Positions 25,668 to 35,075 of a DNA stretch of 64,000 bases are shown one piece after another. Origin of the DNA: Neorhizobium galegae bv. officinalis (GTDB lineage: Bacteria; Pseudomonadota; Alphaproteobacteria; Rhizobiales; Rhizobiaceae); contig CCRI01000010.1 in assembly GCA_000985875.1 (NCBI GenBank), positions 62,001-126,000 on the forward strand, in the 5' to 3' direction. The position numbers were made by a program, and so were the translations under genes. Position 1 is the stretch's first letter, and each line of letters opens with the position of its first letter. Under the pieces are notes generated by a model, which saw nothing but the letters and a program-made list of their open reading frames with translations, had not been told where the DNA came from and did no database searches.

Positions 25668-26417
25668 ATGCGAAGCGTCGTCGTCACGGGTGCGGGATCG
25701 GGTATCGGCCTTTCGACGACGGAGCTTCTGATCGAGGCCGGCTGGCATGTGCTGGCCGCCGACCGCGATGCCGAAGCACTCGAACGGCTGATGGAACGGC
25801 TCGGCAATCGCGCCGGTCTTCTCACCGCCGTTCTCCTCGATATCACCGACGAGAAGGCGATCGCGGATTTTGCGGAGCGGTGCCAAGCGCTCCACAGCCC
25901 GCTGCAGGCATTGGTCAACAGCGCCGGCATCGGTTCGAACGTTCGGTTCGCCGAGACCACGACCGATCAGCTTCGGCGCATGTACGAGGTCAACGTCGTC
26001 GGCGCGTTTGCCCTGTCCCAGGCGCTGGCGCCGATCATGCGGGAGAACGGCGGCGGCTCCATCGTCCACATCGCTTCGGTTTCCGGCATCAAGGGCAATC
26101 TCGGCCGCTCCGCCTATGGCGCGTCGAAGGGCGCGCTGGTGACGCTCACCAAGATCATGGCCGTCGAACTCGCAGACGACCTGATCCGCGTCAACGCGAT
26201 TGCGCCGGGGCCGATCGAGACGCCGATGGTCAAGGAAACCCACACGGCCGTGACGCGCGAGGAGTGGAACCGCACCGTGCCGATGCGCCGCTACGGCCGG
26301 CCGGAAGAGATCGCCACGGCCATCGCCTTCCTCGTCGACGAGCGCCAGTCTTCCTATGTGACCGGCCAGATTCTCGCCGTCGATGGCGGATTTACCGCTG
26401 CCGGGCTGATGGCCTGA
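25668..26417 (+). CDS. Short-chain dehydrogenase/reductase
   Basis: A 249-residue classical SDR, a second one in this module. All family marks are present: TGAGSGIGLSTTELL (residues 7-21), LDITDEKAI, NSAGIGSN (about 84-91), catalytic serine in HIASVSGIKG, YGASKGALVTLTK with the Y-x3-K pair, and PGPIETPMVKE. Its start is 2 bases after the ligase stop, so it ends the thiolase-ligase-SDR operon. It would oxidise a beta-hydroxy group to the ketone used by the thiolase, or reduce the reverse. FabG-like sequence alone does not define the substrate. Confidence 0.9.
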   Translation: MRSVVVTGAGSGIGLSTTELLIEAGWHVLAADRDAEALERLMERLGNRAGLLTAVLLDITDEKAIADFAERCQALHSPLQALVNSAGIGSNVRFAETTTDQLRRMYEVNVVGAFALSQALAPIMRENGGGSIVHIASVSGIKGNLGRSAYGASKGALVTLTKIMAVELADDLIRVNAIAPGPIETPMVKETHTAVTREEWNRTVPMRRYGRPEEIATAIAFLVDERQSSYVTGQILAVDGGFTAAGLMA

Positions 26418-26553
26418 TCCGTTCCGGCACGCCATTCGTCTTGTGACAATCTCTTCATAAAAATAGGCGACGCGACTCGCTGAGGTTCGTTGACAAGTCA
26501 CGGGATAGATTAGAAAACTGCAACTTCCGACGGCAGCCACGGGGGGACTTTCT

Positions 26554-29500
26554 ATGTCTAGGCGCGCGTTTTTCGGCTTTCTCGCTCTCATCGTTTCCGC
26601 ATTCGCCTCCGTCTCGCCGCTGACCGCGGCCGACCGGCGGATCGAAAGCACTCCGAACAGCGATTATCTCGGTTTCGATCTCAGAACCGTGAAGAATGTC
26701 AGCCAGCCCCAATGCGAGGCAGCCTGCATCGGCGACAATGCCTGCAAGGCTTTCACCTATAACGAGAAGGCCAAATGGTGCTTCCTCAAGTCGGATTACA
26801 GCCAGCTCAACCCGTTCCAGGGCGCCACGGCCGGCAAGATCGTCGTAACGGCGGTTGAACCGGATATCGGCGCCCCGCCGAAACTGTCCTTCCTCTCCGA
26901 AGAGGTTCTCCAGCAGGCGCGTGATCAGAAGGATGGCCTGTCGCTCGGCGACAACCAGAAGGGGTATGGCGTCGAGAACCTCAAGACGATCGCCCAGGGC
27001 CAGCTGCTGGCCGGCAATGTCGATACGGCGATCTATAATTTCAAAGGCGCGCTTTCGATCATCCCCGAAGACGGTGCGCTGTGGATCGAGCTTGCCCGCG
27101 CCGCCGGCACCGCCAAGAACAACGGTACCGCCGATGGCGAAGGCACGCTTGCAGCAGTCAATGGCTACCAGCTTTCGCGCACCACCCAGACCCGCGCCGA
27201 TGCGCTGGCAGTTCTCGCCGCAGCACTGGCCAAGCAGCAGAATTATCGCGCAGCGCTCAACGCCTACAAGGCGAGCCTCGCGCTCGTCAATGCCCGCACC
27301 GTGCAGGCCGCCTATAACGATCTGCGCGAACGCCAGGGTTTCCGCATGACCGGCAACACGGTCGATGCCGACAGCGCCAATCCGCGCGTCTGCGTGCAGT
27401 TCTCCGAACCGCTGGTGAAGATCGGTGTCGATTACGCGCCCTTTGTCGTGCTCAACGGTCAGGCGCCGAAGGCGATGGAAGCCAAGGACAACCAGATCTG
27501 CGTCGAAGGCCTCGCCCATGGCCAGCGCTACAAGCTGTCGCTGCGCCGTGGCCTGCCGTCTTCCGTGGACGAGCCGCTCGTTGCCCAGGTGGATATCGAC
27601 ATCTACGTCAAGGACCGTTCGGCGAGCGTGCGCTTCACCGGCGACAGCTTTGTTCTCCCGTCGACCGCCCGCCGCGGCATTCCGATCGTCTCGGTCAATA
27701 CCGAAAAGGCCAATCTGAAGCTCTACCGCGTCGGTGACCGCAGCATCGCACCGCTGCTCGCCAATTCGCAGTTCCTGACCCAGATGGACGGCTATAATGC
27801 AAGCCAGATCGAGGAGCAGAGCGGGGAACTGGTCTGGCAGGGTACGATCGATACCGGCCAGGATCTCAACAAGGACGTGGTGACCAGCTTCCCGGTCGAC
27901 GAGGCGCTGCCGACCCGCAAGCCGGGCGTTTATATGCTGACGGCGGCTGCCGCCAATGCGACGAGCCAGGAATACGATACCAAGGCGACGCAATGGTTCG
28001 TGGTGTCCGATATCGGTCTAACCACCTATGCCGGCACGGACGGCCTCAACGTCTTTGCCCGCTCGCTCGGCAGCGCCAAGCCGATGGCTGGGGTCGACCT
28101 CCAGCTTCTCGCCAAGAACAACGAAATCCTCGGTACGGCGAAGACCGATGCGGATGGCCGCGCGGTGTTTACCGCCGGCCTGATGCGCGGCACGGCGGCG
28201 ATGGTCCCGGCCGTGCTGGCCGCCCAGAACAACGGCCAGGACTATGTCTTCCTCGACATGGCCCGTGCCGGCTTCGACCTTTCCGACCGCGGCGTCACCG
28301 GTCGTCCGGCGCCCGGCGCGATCGACATCCTGCCCTGGACCGAACGTGGCATCTATCGCCCTGGCGAGACCGTTCACGCCTCGGCGCTTGCCCGCAATAT
28401 CGATGCGACGGCGATCGAGAACCTGCCGCTCACTTTCGTTTTCCTGCGGCCGGATGGCGTCGAGGATCGGCGCATGGTCAATAACGGTTCGCTCGGTGGT
28501 TACACGCTCGACCTGCCGTTGCTGGCCACCTCGATGCGCGGCACCTGGACGATGCAGATCTTCACTGACCCCAAGGGTTCGGCGATCGGCGAAAAGACCT
28601 TCCTCGTCGACGACTTCGTGCCGGATCGCATCGAATTCGACATGACCAGCGATGCCAAGGAAATCACGGTCGGGGAGCCGGTGCCGGTCAATATCGATGG
28701 CCGTTATCTTTATGGAGCGCCGGCTGCAGGCCTCAATCTCGAAGGCGAAATCGCGCTGAAGACGACGCGCGAAAACCCGGCCTTCCCGGGCTACCAGTTC
28801 GGCCTCGTCGATGAAGAGGCGAGCGAAGCGGTGCGCATTCCTCTTGAGGAGCTTGAGCCTCTCGATGACGAGGGCAAGGCAACCTTCGACGCGACCGTTG
28901 CCGAAGCACCTTCGACAACGCAGCTTGTCAATGCCGATATCGTCGTGCGCATGCAGGAGGCGGGCGGCCGCGCCATCGAGCGTTCGATCACCCTGCCGGT
29001 CAAGGCAGAAGGCGCGCGGATCGGCATCAAGCCGGAATTCTCCGGCGATCTCGGCGAAAATTCGGTCGGCAATTTCACCGTGATCATGGTGGACGCCGCC
29101 GGCAAGAAGCAGGCTATCCAGAACCTGCCCTGGAAGCTGATCAAGATCGACCGAGATTACCAGTGGTATCGCGACGGTTCGTCCTGGCGATATGAGCCGG
29201 TGACCCGCACCAGCCAGGCTGCCAACGGCACGGTGAATGTTACCGCCGATGGCGGCAAGGTTTCCGTTCCGGTCAAGTGGGGCCGCTACCGGCTCGAGGT
29301 CGAAACGGCCGATATCGGTGGCCCCACCTCCAGCGTCGAGTTCGATGCCGGCTGGTTCGTGACCGCGACCTCGACCGAAACCCCGGATGCGCTGGAAATC
29401 GCACTGGACAAGCAGAGCTACAAGGTCGGTGAGACGGCCAAGCTCAAGGTGTCCTCGCGTTACGCTGGTGAGCTGATGATCACGTCGGGTTCCGAGAGCC

Positions 29501-32001
29501 TGATTGCGGTCAAGACCGCGAGCATCGGCGCTAGTGGCGGCGAGGTGGAGATCCCCGTCACCGCGGCCTGGGGCGCCGGTTCCTATGTCACCGCGACGCT
29601 CTATCGTCCGGGTCAGGCGCAGGAGAGCCGCATGCCGATGCGCGCCATCGGCGTCACCTGGCTGAAGGTCGATCCGGAAAACCGCGATCTGCAGGTATCG
29701 ATCACCGCTCCGGAAAAAACGCTGCCGCGCCAGCCGCTGAACATTTCGCTGCAGGTCGCGGGAGCGGGCGCCAACGAGGACGCCTATGTTACTGTTGCCG
29801 CGGTGGATGTGGGCATCCTCAATCTCACCCGTTACCAGCCTCCGGCGCCGGACGACTGGTATTTCGGTCAGCGCCGCCTCGGCCTCGAAATCCGCGACCT
29901 CTATGGCCGTCTGATCGACGGTTCGCTCGGAGCCACCGGGCGGTTGCGCACCGGCGGCGACGGCGGCAGCACGGCGCTGCAGTCGAGCCCGCCCAAGGAA
30001 AAGCTGATCGCCTTCTTCTCGGGTCCTATAAAGCTCGATGCGCAGGGCAAGGCGAATGTCTCCTTCGACATTCCGCAGTTCAACGGCACGGCGCGCGTCA
30101 TGGCGGTCGCCTGGTCGAAGACCGGCGTCGGGCATGGCGTCAAGGACGTGGTGATCCGCGATCCGGTGGTGATTACCGCCAGCCTGCCGCGCTTCCTCGC
30201 CCCCGGCGACCAGACCAATCTGAGGCTCGATATCGCCAATACCGATGCGCCGGCCGGCGACTATCAGCTTGCCATCACTACCAACAAGCCGGTCGCCGTC
30301 GATCAGAAGGGGACCGGAAAGATCACGCTCGCAGCTGGCGGCAAGTCGGATGTCACGCTTGCGCTGCGCGGTGTCGAGCCGGGCGACGGGTCGATCTTGG
30401 TCCGCCTTTCCAATGCGTCGGGCATGTCGCTGGACCAAGTGCTCGATATTCCGGTGCGGCCGGCCGCCATGCCGATCACCCAGCAGCGGCTTGTCCAGCT
30501 GAAGCCGGGCGCCAGCGTGACGGTGGATGCCAACCTGCTTGCCGACAGCATCCTGCCGGGCGCCTCGGTCAGCGTGAATGTCAGCCGCTCGACCGCCTTC
30601 GACATCCCGGCGCTGCTGATGAGCCTCAGCCGGTATCCCTATGGCTGCGCCGAACAGACGACCAGCCGCGCGTTGCCGCTTCTCTATCTCAGCCAGATGG
30701 CGGTGCAGAACGGCCTTGCCGACGATACGGAGGTCAAGAAGCGGGTCCAGGATGCGATCTATCGCGTGCTGTCCTACCAGTCCTCGGCCGGCAGTTTCGG
30801 CCTCTGGGGTCCGGGAGGCGGCGACCTGTGGCTCGATTCCTACGTGAGCGACTTCCTCAGCCGCGCCCGCGAGCAGGGCTACGACGTGCCGGAACAGGCG
30901 CTCGTCCAGGCTCTCGACAGCCTGCAGAACTCGCTCGGCTTCACCAACAACGTCAAGGACCAGGGCAACGAGATCGCCTATGCGCTCTATGTGCTCGCCC
31001 GCAACCGCAAGGCCGCGATCAGCGACCTGCGCTATTACGCGGACACGATGCTGAACGATTTCCCGACACCGCTCGCCAAGGCCCATATCGCCGCGGCGCT
31101 GGCGCTTTACGGCGATGCCCAGCGGTCAAAGAATATCTTTGCGGCCTCGCTGCAGATGTCGGAAGCCGCACAGATCCAAAGGGTCAGCCTGTCGCGCTCG
31201 GATTACGGCTCGTCCTTGCGTGACGGTGCCGCCGTTCTGGCGCTTGCCGCCGAAAGCCGGCCGGTGCCGCCGATTGTTCCGGCGCTCGCCACCATCGTCG
31301 CCAAGGAATGGGGACAGAAAAAATACACCAGCACCCAGGAACAGACCTGGATGCTGCTCGCCGCCCGCGCGCTTCAGAACGGTGATGACGGTCTGCGCCT
31401 GCAGGTCAACGGCGCCGATCATCGCGGTACGCTGATGTCGCAGATGACCGGCGATGCGCTGATCGGCCATCCGCTGACCGTCAAGAACAACAGCGCCGAT
31501 CCGCTGTCGGCCTCGATCACCACGGTCGCAGCCCCCGCCCAGCCGCTGCCGGCCGGCGGCGACGGTTTCCAGATCACCCGGACCTACTATTCGATGGATG
31601 GGGAGGAGACGAATGTCAGCGAAGCGCAGCAGAACCAGCGTTATGTCGCGGTGATCACGATCACCGAGAGCAATAGCTGGCCGTCGCGCATCGTCGTCAC
31701 CGATCTTCTGCCGGCCGGGTTCGAGATCGACAACCCGAGCATCGTCAACAGCGCGAGCCTTGCCAACTTCGACTGGATCGAGGAAGTGCAGGCAGCCCAC
31801 ACCGAGTTCCGCAACGACCGTTTCGTCGCGGCCTTCGACCGGAGCGCCGGCGACAACCGCGAGATAACGCTCGCCTATGTGGTCCGTGCCGTGACGCCCG
31901 GCGTCTACGATCATCCGGCGGCCCAGGTCGAGGACATGTATCGTCCGCAGTTCTCGGCCCGTACCGCAATGGGCAAGATGGAGGTGCTGGCCGCCCAGTA
32001 A
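26554..32001 (+). CDS. Bacterial alpha-2-macroglobulin with N-terminal PAN domain
   Basis: A 1815-residue exported protein. A signal peptide (about 1-26, no lipobox seen) is followed by a cysteine-rich PAN/Apple module (about 30-105, with CEAACIGDNACKAFTYNEKAKWC split by the signature cysteines) and a tetratricopeptide-like helical stretch (about 140-255). Macroglobulin beta domains come next, including the MG-type segment IDILPWTERGIYRPGETVH. The thioester motif CAEQ is at 1365-1368 in YPYGCAEQTT, so the protein can trap proteases covalently. The complement-like helical domain follows. Bacterial alpha-2-macroglobulins act in the periplasm as protease inhibitors protecting the envelope and are typically paired with pbpC, which follows 16 bases downstream here. 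Confidence 0.93.
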   Translation: MSRRAFFGFLALIVSAFASVSPLTAADRRIESTPNSDYLGFDLRTVKNVSQPQCEAACIGDNACKAFTYNEKAKWCFLKSDYSQLNPFQGATAGKIVVTAVEPDIGAPPKLSFLSEEVLQQARDQKDGLSLGDNQKGYGVENLKTIAQGQLLAGNVDTAIYNFKGALSIIPEDGALWIELARAAGTAKNNGTADGEGTLAAVNGYQLSRTTQTRADALAVLAAALAKQQNYRAALNAYKASLALVNARTVQAAYNDLRERQGFRMTGNTVDADSANPRVCVQFSEPLVKIGVDYAPFVVLNGQAPKAMEAKDNQICVEGLAHGQRYKLSLRRGLPSSVDEPLVAQVDIDIYVKDRSASVRFTGDSFVLPSTARRGIPIVSVNTEKANLKLYRVGDRSIAPLLANSQFLTQMDGYNASQIEEQSGELVWQGTIDTGQDLNKDVVTSFPVDEALPTRKPGVYMLTAAAANATSQEYDTKATQWFVVSDIGLTTYAGTDGLNVFARSLGSAKPMAGVDLQLLAKNNEILGTAKTDADGRAVFTAGLMRGTAAMVPAVLAAQNNGQDYVFLDMARAGFDLSDRGVTGRPAPGAIDILPWTERGIYRPGETVHASALARNIDATAIENLPLTFVFLRPDGVEDRRMVNNGSLGGYTLDLPLLATSMRGTWTMQIFTDPKGSAIGEKTFLVDDFVPDRIEFDMTSDAKEITVGEPVPVNIDGRYLYGAPAAGLNLEGEIALKTTRENPAFPGYQFGLVDEEASEAVRIPLEELEPLDDEGKATFDATVAEAPSTTQLVNADIVVRMQEAGGRAIERSITLPVKAEGARIGIKPEFSGDLGENSVGNFTVIMVDAAGKKQAIQNLPWKLIKIDRDYQWYRDGSSWRYEPVTRTSQAANGTVNVTADGGKVSVPVKWGRYRLEVETADIGGPTSSVEFDAGWFVTATSTETPDALEIALDKQSYKVGETAKLKVSSRYAGELMITSGSESLIAVKTASIGASGGEVEIPVTAAWGAGSYVTATLYRPGQAQESRMPMRAIGVTWLKVDPENRDLQVSITAPEKTLPRQPLNISLQVAGAGANEDAYVTVAAVDVGILNLTRYQPPAPDDWYFGQRRLGLEIRDLYGRLIDGSLGATGRLRTGGDGGSTALQSSPPKEKLIAFFSGPIKLDAQGKANVSFDIPQFNGTARVMAVAWSKTGVGHGVKDVVIRDPVVITASLPRFLAPGDQTNLRLDIANTDAPAGDYQLAITTNKPVAVDQKGTGKITLAAGGKSDVTLALRGVEPGDGSILVRLSNASGMSLDQVLDIPVRPAAMPITQQRLVQLKPGASVTVDANLLADSILPGASVSVNVSRSTAFDIPALLMSLSRYPYGCAEQTTSRALPLLYLSQMAVQNGLADDTEVKKRVQDAIYRVLSYQSSAGSFGLWGPGGGDLWLDSYVSDFLSRAREQGYDVPEQALVQALDSLQNSLGFTNNVKDQGNEIAYALYVLARNRKAAISDLRYYADTMLNDFPTPLAKAHIAAALALYGDAQRSKNIFAASLQMSEAAQIQRVSLSRSDYGSSLRDGAAVLALAAESRPVPPIVPALATIVAKEWGQKKYTSTQEQTWMLLAARALQNGDDGLRLQVNGADHRGTLMSQMTGDALIGHPLTVKNNSADPLSASITTVAAPAQPLPAGGDGFQITRTYYSMDGEETNVSEAQQNQRYVAVITITESNSWPSRIVVTDLLPAGFEIDNPSIVNSASLANFDWIEEVQAAHTEFRNDRFVAAFDRSAGDNREITLAYVVRAVTPGVYDHPAAQVEDMYRPQFSARTAMGKMEVLAAQ

Positions 32002-32017
32002 GCGGCAGCTCGTTCCG

Positions 32018-34099
32018 ATGAAGCTCAGGTGGAAACTTTCGATCGGTCTGGTGATCGCCCTCGTCACTGCGGCGGGGCTGATCGCCGGCCTCGAAGCGGC
32101 CGACAGGGCCTATCCGCCGCCGCTCGAAAGGGCGCGGGTGGCTTCCGCCGAAGTGCTGGATGCGGATGGCGAACTGCTGCGCGCCTTTGCGACACCCGAA
32201 GGCCGCTGGCGGCTTCGCACGACGATCGAGAATGTCGATCCACGGTTCCTCAAAATGCTGGTCGCCTATGAGGATCAGCGTTTCTACCAGCATTCCGGCG
32301 TCGATCCGTGGGCGCTCGGGCGAGCGATGCTGCAGCTTGTCACCAACGGTCGTGTCGTTTCGGGCGCCTCGACGCTGTCGATGCAGGTGGCTCGGCTGAT
32401 CGAGCCGCGCGAGAGCCGGTCCGTTGCGGCAAAACTCCGCCAGGTCGTGCGCGCGGTCCAGATAGAACGGCGGCTGTCCAAGACGGAAATTCTCGAACTC
32501 TACCTCACCCATGCGCCTTATGGCGGCAATCTGGAAGGCGTGCGGGCCGCAAGCCTTGCCTATTTCGGCAAGGAGCCGCGGCGGCTGACGGTGGCGGAAG
32601 CCGCCCTTCTCGTCGCCCTGCCGCAATCGCCGGAAGGCCGGCGGCCGGACCGGCATTTCAGGATAGCGAAAGCGGCGCGGGAGCGGGTGCTGATGCGCTC
32701 GGCCGTGGCCGCGGTTACCGGCGACGGCGAGGCGGAGCGGGCGTCGAGTGACGGCATTCCCACCCGGCGCCTGCAATTGCCGGCCTATGCGGCGCATCTC
32801 GCCGAAGCGGCTATCCGCAAGCAGCCGAAGATCGAACAGCATAAGACGACCTTGAGACGAAGTGTCCAGCAGGGGCTGGAGCAGGTCGCGAGGGAAGCTT
32901 CGGTGAAGCTCAGCCCCAAGGTTTCCGTCGCCATGGTGATGGCCGACATCACGACCGGTGCGATCGTCGGCGAGGTCGGCTCTGCCGATTATTTCGATGC
33001 GAGCCGCTCCGGCTGGGTGGACATGACGCGGGTCAACCGCTCTCCCGGCTCGACGCTGAAGCCGTTCATCTATGGGCTCGCCTTCGAGCAGGGGCTGGTG
33101 TCCCAGGAGACGATCATCGAGGACCGGCCGGCGGATTTCTTCGGTTACCGGCCGAAAAATTTCGACATGACTTATCAGGGCGACGTCAGCGTCCGGCAGG
33201 CCCTGCAACTGTCGCTCAACGTGCCCGCGGTGCGGCTGCTGGATGCCGTCGGGCCGTCGCGGCTGATGATCCGTTTCCGCCGCGCGGATGTGCGGCCGGT
33301 CCTGCCGGCCAACGAGGCGCCGGGTCTGGCGATCGGCCTCGGCGGCGTCGGCATCACGCTCAAGGATCTGGTGCAGGCCTATGCAGCGCTCGCCAATCGC
33401 GGCAATCCGATGAGGATTGGCAACGGCATAGAGGACCAGCCGGGCATGATCGACGGCGAGCCGCTGCTCGAGCCGCAGGCGGTGTGGAACGTCGCCGACA
33501 TTCTGTCGGACGTGCTGCCGCCGCAGGGCAGCCGCAGGCTCGGCATCGCCTACAAGACCGGCACGAGCTACGGCTATCGCGATGCCTGGTCGGTCGGGTT
33601 CGACGGGCGATATGTGCTGGGCGTCTGGGTCGGCCGGCCGGACAATGGTGCGGTGCCGGGGATTGCCGGCTATCAGACGGCGGCGCCGATCCTGTTCGAG
33701 GCCTTTTCGAAATCCGGCGTACCGATCACGCCGCTGCCATCGGCGCCATCGGGTGCCGTCCGCATTGCCCAGCCCGAACTGCCGATCAGCCAGAGGCGGT
33801 TCTCGATGACCGCGAATGGGCTCATTTCCGCCTCGACGCGGGAGCCGGCGCCGCAGATCGTCTATCCGCCGGAAGGCGCGCGCGTCGATCTCGGGGCGCA
33901 ATCGGGCGATATTTCGCCGCTGGTCCTGAAGCTGCAGGGCGGCCGGGCACCCTTCCGCTGGCTCGCCAACGGCAAGCCGCTCAGCGAACTGTCCCGTCGC
34001 CGCACCAGCGAGTGGAAACCCGACGGCGCCGGTTATTCGACGCTGACCGTGATCGACGCCGCCGGCCGCGCCGCGAGCGTTCGAGTTTTCGTGGAATAG
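32018..34099 (+). CDS. pbpC: Penicillin-binding protein 1C
   Basis: A 693-residue bifunctional class A-like murein synthase anchored by one N-terminal helix (about 8-27). The glycosyltransferase GT51 part (about 55-225) carries VAYEDQRFYQHSGVDP with the catalytic glutamate, SGASTLSMQVARL and LELYLTHAPYGGNLEGV. The transpeptidase part (about 300-560) carries SPGSTLKP (SxxK), SLN in LQLSLNVPA and KTGTS. A beta-rich C-terminal domain of the PbpC type (about 600-693) ends the protein. It acts in the periplasm on peptidoglycan. The alpha-2-macroglobulin neighbour is thought to guard cells when the wall is breached and repaired by PBP1C, as known for E. coli yfhM-pbpC. Confidence 0.95.
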   Translation: MKLRWKLSIGLVIALVTAAGLIAGLEAADRAYPPPLERARVASAEVLDADGELLRAFATPEGRWRLRTTIENVDPRFLKMLVAYEDQRFYQHSGVDPWALGRAMLQLVTNGRVVSGASTLSMQVARLIEPRESRSVAAKLRQVVRAVQIERRLSKTEILELYLTHAPYGGNLEGVRAASLAYFGKEPRRLTVAEAALLVALPQSPEGRRPDRHFRIAKAARERVLMRSAVAAVTGDGEAERASSDGIPTRRLQLPAYAAHLAEAAIRKQPKIEQHKTTLRRSVQQGLEQVAREASVKLSPKVSVAMVMADITTGAIVGEVGSADYFDASRSGWVDMTRVNRSPGSTLKPFIYGLAFEQGLVSQETIIEDRPADFFGYRPKNFDMTYQGDVSVRQALQLSLNVPAVRLLDAVGPSRLMIRFRRADVRPVLPANEAPGLAIGLGGVGITLKDLVQAYAALANRGNPMRIGNGIEDQPGMIDGEPLLEPQAVWNVADILSDVLPPQGSRRLGIAYKTGTSYGYRDAWSVGFDGRYVLGVWVGRPDNGAVPGIAGYQTAAPILFEAFSKSGVPITPLPSAPSGAVRIAQPELPISQRRFSMTANGLISASTREPAPQIVYPPEGARVDLGAQSGDISPLVLKLQGGRAPFRWLANGKPLSELSRRRTSEWKPDGAGYSTLTVIDAAGRAASVRVFVE

Positions 34100-34207
34100 A
34101 GATGTTGGAGCCTTCGCGCGGGAAGGCGCTCGGGCGTCCGCTCGCTTTCGGCCAGCACTCCGGCGCCCCGCGCAGTCGCCTGCCGTGGTTTTCAAAGATC
34201 GGAGAGC

Positions 34208-34262
34208 CCACACGAATGCGGAACCTCAATAGATTTTAATAGGTGGCTCCGCATTCGCGTGG
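34208..34262. repeat. Imperfect inverted repeat
   Basis: Arms 34208-34225 and 34245-34262 (CCACACGAATGCGGAACC against the complement CCACGCGAATGCGGAGCC, two differences) around an AT-rich centre. It lies about 110 bases after pbpC and could act as its terminator or mark the end of an inserted element. Confidence 0.55.
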
Positions 34263-34859
34263 CCTTCGGCGTCTTTTCGGGGTGTCCCTCCCCTACAGGT
34301 GATCACCTCGCCTCGCTGCGTGGCTTTGTTTGCGCCCATCCTTTCGGGACAGGCCTGCCACTTGCACGGCTCAACCGAACCGGACATGGCTGTCCGGGGG
34401 AGGCTTGATAGGAATGTTCGTCTTGCGATGAGCACTCCATGGTTTTGACCTCTTCCACCATCCCCGCACGTTACGGTTCCAATGAAAGCGCCGGCCTCCG
34501 CCTGCCCGCGAACGTCTCGCGAAACACTCCGGCGACGGAAGCGGTAGGATTGTAGGCATGGTGGCGAGGGGTGGGGATGATGAGGCGGTTAAGTCACTGG
34601 AGATGCTGGGAAGCGGCGACCCATTATCCACGGGCAAACATGGAGAGACAGCGTTGGAAGGCGTACCCGCCATACCCCCCTCTGTCCTGCCGGACATCTC
34701 CCCCTCAAGGGGGGAGATCGGCTGGAGACACCCTCTCCTAAACAAATAACCGTTTCACCCGGCAGATGCGGGTAAGCGGGAAGGCCATGTAGCTGGTGAT
34801 CTTCTTCCTCGCGGGCAGGGCGATCGCATATGGAATGTGCGGCAGCGCGGCATCCTTAA

Positions 34860-34952
34860 CCCTCCCCCTTGTGGGGAGGGTGGCCGGCAGGCGGGAGGGG
34901 TTTTGATGCTGGATGAAGTCCCCTCCCCAACCCCTCCCCACAAGGGGGAGGG
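34860..34952. repeat. Long inverted repeat of rhizobial intergenic type
   Basis: Perfect 20-base arms, 34860-34879 and 34933-34952 (CCCTCCCCCTTGTGGGGAGG and its complement), separated by 53 bases that hold further GGGAGGGG and CCCTCCCC tracts able to pair. Each arm is itself a hairpin. Such GC-rich palindromes are dispersed in rhizobial genomes. Confidence 0.8.
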
Positions 34953-35075
34953 GCTCCACGCGACGCCCCATACATTGATAGGCGATCCGCTTGAGGTGAG
35001 GGTGGCTCGGCTCGCGGGCTTCCTCAAACAGCAGATTTTCCAAACTTGGGAGCGCCCGGTAGCCTGATGCTCAGC

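Larger units (their letters stand above)
34100..35075. other. Non-coding repeat-rich region between pbpC and dppF
   Basis: Almost 1 kb without a convincing gene. The short frames here have no ribosome site or recognisable domain. It contains several inverted repeats (listed separately), a strong small hairpin at about 34695-34718 (ATCTCCCC arms), and long C- and G-rich tracts. The stretch 34260-34540 is not explained by any feature I know. It may be a graveyard of dispersed rhizobial repeats, or the remnant of an insertion. Confidence 0.6.

Noticed and set aside
26490..26515. A sigma-70 promoter (TTGACA at 26490) before the alpha-2-macroglobulin gene
   Set aside because: The -35 is perfect, but no acceptable -10 lies at 16-18 bases spacing.
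28018..31086. A 1022-codon minus-strand frame opposite the alpha-2-macroglobulin gene
   Set aside because: Same codon-bias shadow effect; composition is not protein-like and no motif is seen.
34260..34540. A group II intron or RNase P/tmRNA-like gene in the pbpC-dppF gap
   Set aside because: Some short hairpins suggested a structured RNA, but no conserved core (domain V, RNase P or tmRNA motifs) could be identified.
34226..34745. Short minus-strand frames (34226-34435 and 34371-34745) as genes
   Set aside because: No ribosome site and no domain; composition is low-complexity and overlaps the palindromic repeats.
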